The notes under the pieces were generated by a model. It was given only the letters and a program-made list of their open reading frames with translations, did no database searches and was not told the origin of the DNA. Positions 61,542 to 64,000 of a stretch of 64,000 nucleotides of DNA are shown here, piece by piece. The stretch's first letter is position 1, and each line of letters opens with the position of its first letter. This DNA is from Lyngbya sp. HA4199-MV5. GTDB lineage: Bacteria > Cyanobacteriota > Cyanobacteriia > Leptolyngbyales > Leptolyngbyaceae. Both the position numbers and the translations under genes were made by a program. The stretch is from the NCBI GenBank assembly GCA_019359375.1, contig JAHHHL010000021.1, positions 54,828 through 118,827 on the forward strand, in the 5' to 3' direction.

Positions 61542-62501
61542 TCAGGCTTTGTAGCTGGGGGCTGCTGTTGATATGTCAAAAACATAGCCAACGCTATCGG
61601 TTGCCTGCAATGCCGCACTGCCCAATGCACCAACCGCTCCAAAGGCTGTGCCAGCGATCGCTCCACCTGCTTGCATTGCTGTATTGCCTACTGCTCCAGC
61701 CGTTCCCGCTACTGTGCCTACAACTGCTCCGCCTGCATAAGCGGCTGTACCACCAACGGCTCCCATTGCTCCTGCAACTGTCCCAAACATTGAACCCCAG
61801 AAAGAAGATTCTTCAGTTGAGGCTTTTTCTAGATTCGATGTTTGAATATTCGTCTCTGTTGTGAGCGCAAAAGGTGCAGCAGGTAGTGATGTGGTTAAGT
61901 TTATTGGCTCATTGAGTTTAAGATCTTGCTGCCAGTCTGGAAAATCATCACCCGGTTCACGTCCGCTAATTTTCAGCGCTGTGCAATCCTGAATGCTTAA
62001 TTTTCTTAAGTTATCAAGCAATCGTGGCACGATCGCTTTTTGATCTGGCACTCCGACTGCTTCTAACATAATCCGCAAGCAGTCATCCTTTAAACTGACT
62101 TTTGCAGTCACATTTCGAGCTTCTAACCATTGAGCAACGAGTTGGCTGATGGCGTTAACGTCTCTCTGCTTCGCGAGTTCAGCAATGTCTGGTGTAGCCT
62201 TTACAGCTAGTTCAATCTCCTCTTGCCAGCTTGGAAAATCTTCTCCCAGTTCCCGACCGTAAATCTTCACTTGTTGAATCGATTCAGCCTTCAAGCCAGT
62301 GATGCCCTTACAAATAAATTCAACTAAAGGCTGCTGTTCTGGTACGTGGGACGCTTCCAGCATGACTTTCAAGCAATGTTCCTTGAGGCTCACTTTAGCC
62401 GTAATGCCTTTTGGTTGAAGGGAACGATTCATCAAGGCTGCAATGGCTTCTGTATCAGCTTTTTTAGCACGTTCTAGAAGGTCGGGTTGAAAGGCTGTCA
62501 T
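61542..62501 (-). CDS. Protein with two ALMNR-type domains and Ala/Gly-rich hydrophobic region
   Basis: A 319-aa frame. Two copies of an undescribed domain of about 95 residues occupy 8-100 (AIAALMNRSLQPKGITAKVSLKEHCLKVMLEASHVPEQQPLV) and 105-205 (AISQLVAQWLEARNVTAKVSLKDDCLRIMLEAVGVPDQKAIV). Each ends in GRE-GDDFP-WQ. Residues about 235-305 form an Ala/Gly-rich hydrophobic tract (MFGTVAGAMGAVGGTAAYAGG) that could insert in a membrane. The stop TGA 61542-61544 falls right after a C5 run, and the next frame continues the homology, so this looks like the N-terminal two thirds of a single approximately 620-aa protein. Confidence 0.62.
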   Translation of the reverse strand: MTAFQPDLLERAKKADTEAIAALMNRSLQPKGITAKVSLKEHCLKVMLEASHVPEQQPLVEFICKGITGLKAESIQQVKIYGRELGEDFPSWQEEIELAVKATPDIAELAKQRDVNAISQLVAQWLEARNVTAKVSLKDDCLRIMLEAVGVPDQKAIVPRLLDNLRKLSIQDCTALKISGREPGDDFPDWQQDLKLNEPINLTTSLPAAPFALTTETNIQTSNLEKASTEESSFWGSMFGTVAGAMGAVGGTAAYAGGAVVGTVAGTAGAVGNTAMQAGGAIAGTAFGAVGALGSAALQATDSVGYVFDISTAAPSYKA

Positions 62502-62733
62502 GGCTGTAACTGGGCGAAGGAGTAGGTAAGTAAATTCTCCGTTTAGAGTACCCAGCTAGATTTGATAGAGAACAGATGGTAGATGGCTCTCTCCGTTAGT
62601 CACGCTGATCCTAGATGTGTGACCGAACTTTGTTCGGTTCTTTCAAGTGCTTTTGCCCCGGTTGCAACGGCATGAACGGTATGAAGAATAGTGGCTCCTT
62701 TGCAATACTGAGACAGTAACCGCGCATAAGTTC

Positions 62734-63096
62734 TTATTTAAGTGGAGCTTCGTCACCTGCAATCGTGCCAACCCGATCGCTCAACTCTTTCAATTGCTCA
62801 TTCAACTCGCGCTGTCGCTGGATCAACGTCTCAAAATCGGTACGAGTCGCAAAATTGGCTTTGTTGAACTCTAGCTGTTGATTCACTTGCTTCAGGCAGG
62901 CGTTCATCCCGGCGGCAAATTCGTTGCGGGTGAGGGAACGATCGCCCTGATAGGTGCCGTTGGGAGTACCAGCAAGACAGCCTGGTATTGGTTGGGCGGG
63001 CGTTGGTTGGGCTGTAGCGGCGGCTGTGTGAACGGCGATCGCCAAAGGTACTGCGATTGTTAGACAGGGCAATAGTTTTTGAGCAAACTGAATCAT
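62734..63096 (-). CDS. Small exported protein resembling the SLH-coiled-coil part of cyanobacterial porins
   Basis: A 120-aa protein from ATG 63096 (MIQFAQKLLP); the frame opens 13 codons earlier. A signal peptide ends near AAATAQP. The mature part has CLAGTPNGTYQGDRSLTRNEFAAGMNACLKQV, matching the second half of the SLH unit in cyanobacterial porins (YPDGTYRGNRALTRYEFAAGLNACL), then a short coiled coil (LIQRQRELNEQLKELSDRV) like the porin's periplasmic coil. The beta barrel is absent. It may bind peptidoglycan-linked polymer or assemble with porins; that is inference. Confidence 0.68.
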   Translation of the reverse strand: MIQFAQKLLPCLTIAVPLAIAVHTAAATAQPTPAQPIPGCLAGTPNGTYQGDRSLTRNEFAAGMNACLKQVNQQLEFNKANFATRTDFETLIQRQRELNEQLKELSDRVGTIAGDEAPLK

Positions 63097-63291
63097 AGCG
63101 ATCGCTCCTTCCGTTCGGTGTTTCCACCTTAGCAAATCTACTTCAACGCGACGGTAACGTGGTATCTCAAAGGATGCTGAGAGGTATGACCAGCAGCGGC
63201 TTAAGACCGGATGAAACAGATAGCGAATGCATTTTAGCTGAGTTGGCTACGAAATTTGTTGACGCTGATCGTTAGTAAGACGATCGCACCT

Positions 63292-63729
63292 TCAAGGTAA
63301 ATACTTTTGGACAACATCCCAACCTGTTAGCGAGACCCAAACAAATCCAGCGAGCAACACAAAATTAGTAGCAACGTGAAGCAACCGCGCCCAAGGCTGC
63401 ATCAAGTTGATCTGCACAGCACTCCATACAGAAAGAAACACTAAACTTACAACAAACAAGCCTGCAAAGAGATGCCAAGAGTGACCCAAGCTTCCAAAGT
63501 GCCCCAAGGTGCCCACGATACCAATGCCTAAAAGCAACAGCACCGAAGTTGTCATTAAAAACCCTATTCCGAGGTGTGAAAAATACAACCACTGAGGGCG
63601 CGACTGGCTCTTTTGTCGGTGCTCATAAATCCACCAACCCGAAATAATCATTATGAAATAAGATGCGATCGAAAATCCCATCGACCACGCCGCAATCTTC
63701 CATAGCCAGATAAATGATGGCAAATTCAC
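63292..63729 (-). CDS. DUF4079 family membrane protein
   Basis: A 145-aa protein with four predicted membrane helices (residues about 10-30, 46-70, 82-104, 115-137). The pattern of His residues in FSHLGIGFL, GHSWHLFAG and LLHVATNFVLL resembles cytochrome b561-like four-helix proteins, and DUF4079 members are mostly cyanobacterial and plastid. Haem binding is an inference from the His placement. It is downstream of the rRNA operon on the same strand but past a terminator. Confidence 0.65.
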   Translation of the reverse strand: MNLPSFIWLWKIAAWSMGFSIASYFIMIISGWWIYEHRQKSQSRPQWLYFSHLGIGFLMTTSVLLLLGIGIVGTLGHFGSLGHSWHLFAGLFVVSLVFLSVWSAVQINLMQPWARLLHVATNFVLLAGFVWVSLTGWDVVQKYLP

Positions 63730-63824
63730 TCTATTAAGGCTCTGATCTTTTCTTTTATGTTTCGCCGCCTTCTATGTACTAACCGAAACGCATAGGTGGG
63801 TAGCGGTGTATGTGAGAGGATACA

Positions 63825-63866
63825 CAAATTGGAGTCCAAAAGCACAAACCTTTGGACTCCAATTTG
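63825..63866 (-). terminator. Terminator of the rRNA operon
   Basis: CAAATTGGAGTCCAAA (63825-63840) and TTTGGACTCCAATTTG (63851-63866) are exact complements, 16 bp with a 10-nt loop, 11 bp downstream of the 5S rRNA on the minus strand. The T-rich foot of the stem on that strand suits intrinsic termination. Confidence 0.8.
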
Positions 63867-63877
63867 TAAATAATTAA

Positions 63878-63994
63878 CCTGGCACCGCGCTATTTTTGCA
63901 GGGAGCGACCCCCCCACTATCTTTGCCGCAACAGCGTTTCACACCTGAGTTCGGGATGGGTCAGAGTGGTTCCACCGCGCCAGAGGCACCAGGA
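63878..63994 (-). rRNA. rrf: 5S ribosomal RNA
   Basis: The minus strand reads TCCTGGTGCCTCTGGCGCGG, then GGAACCACTCTGACCCATCC, CGAACTCAGGTGTGAAACGC and the matching 3' end ...GGTGCCAGG, the cyanobacterial 5S sequence of about 117 nt. The 5' and 3' ends pair (CCTGG/CCAGG). It is the last gene of an rRNA operon whose 23S and 16S lie beyond position 64000. Confidence 0.95.
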
Positions 63995-64000
63995 AAGCTT

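Overview
The window is cyanobacterial chromosome. The evidence is a complete beta-carboxysome locus (ccmK2-K1-L-M-N plus ccmO), an NDH-1 CO2-uptake module (ndhF-ndhD-cupB type), Ycf66, a cyanobacterial P-II protein behind an NtcA-type box, cobalamin genes behind a B12 riboswitch, and very frequent GCGATCGC (HIP1) octamers. Short tandem and low-complexity intergenic repeats of the kind seen in filamentous cyanobacteria (Leptolyngbya/Nostoc-like) are common. Species cannot be assigned from the sequence alone.

Layout. 1-11 kb: the 3' part of bioA, a DUF2064 glycosyltransferase divergent from a methyltransferase, a PPOX flavoprotein, queF, a coiled-coil membrane protein, glnB, a GAF protein, DUF3891, a 601-aa membrane protein with an undescribed N-terminal domain, DUF3370 and a VKOR-thioredoxin fusion. 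11.4-11.9 kb: an array of eighteen 21-bp repeats bounded by 31-bp inverted repeats. 11.9-19.2 kb: cobalamin block, with cobG, a methyltransferase, cobH, cobI, an Uma2 protein and cbiG-cobJ on the minus strand behind a B12 riboswitch, and cobL divergent. 19.2-31 kb: glutathione peroxidase, a 1765-aa caspase-STAND-WD40 protein, gnd, ycf66, an amidohydrolase and a fibrillin-like protein. 30.5-41.4 kb: the CO2-concentrating island, with cupB, ndhD and ndhF on minus and the ccm genes on plus around a shared 700-bp intergenic region. 41.4-48.4 kb: a dioxygenase, two glycosyltransferases, an SH3 protein, a YihY protein and a solute-binding lipoprotein. 48.4-50.4 kb: an arsenic locus (arsR, acr3, arsC) whose arsC has an in-frame TGA. 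50.4-59.9 kb: a response regulator and multi-PAS kinase, a site-2 protease, tsf, rpsB and two glycosyltransferases. 60-64 kb: a nuclease-fold hypothetical, two adjacent ORFs that look like one gene split by a frameshift, a small SLH-like secreted protein, a DUF4079 protein, and a 5S rRNA with its terminator. The 5S is the end of an rRNA operon entering from beyond the right edge.

How the genes work together. NdhF/NdhD/CupB convert CO2 to cytosolic bicarbonate; CcmM/CcmN/CcmK/CcmL/CcmO assemble the carboxysome that uses it. The cob genes methylate and rearrange the corrin ring under B12 feedback. arsR-acr3-arsC forms an arsenic resistance cassette with a standard ArsR-type operator.

Most notable: (1) the arsC TGA exactly where a Trp is expected; (2) the C5-tract frameshift splitting an EcsC-like protein from its N-terminal domains; (3) the 21-bp array with terminal inverted repeats; (4) GGCAGAGGGCAG-type low-complexity DNA lying in frame inside two genes and also between genes; (5) an apparently undescribed ~95-aa domain shared by two distant loci; (6) a fourth CcmM SSU-like module that has lost both cysteines; (7) the caspase-STAND-WD40 protein. 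No CRISPR array, complete transposase or tRNA gene was recognised.
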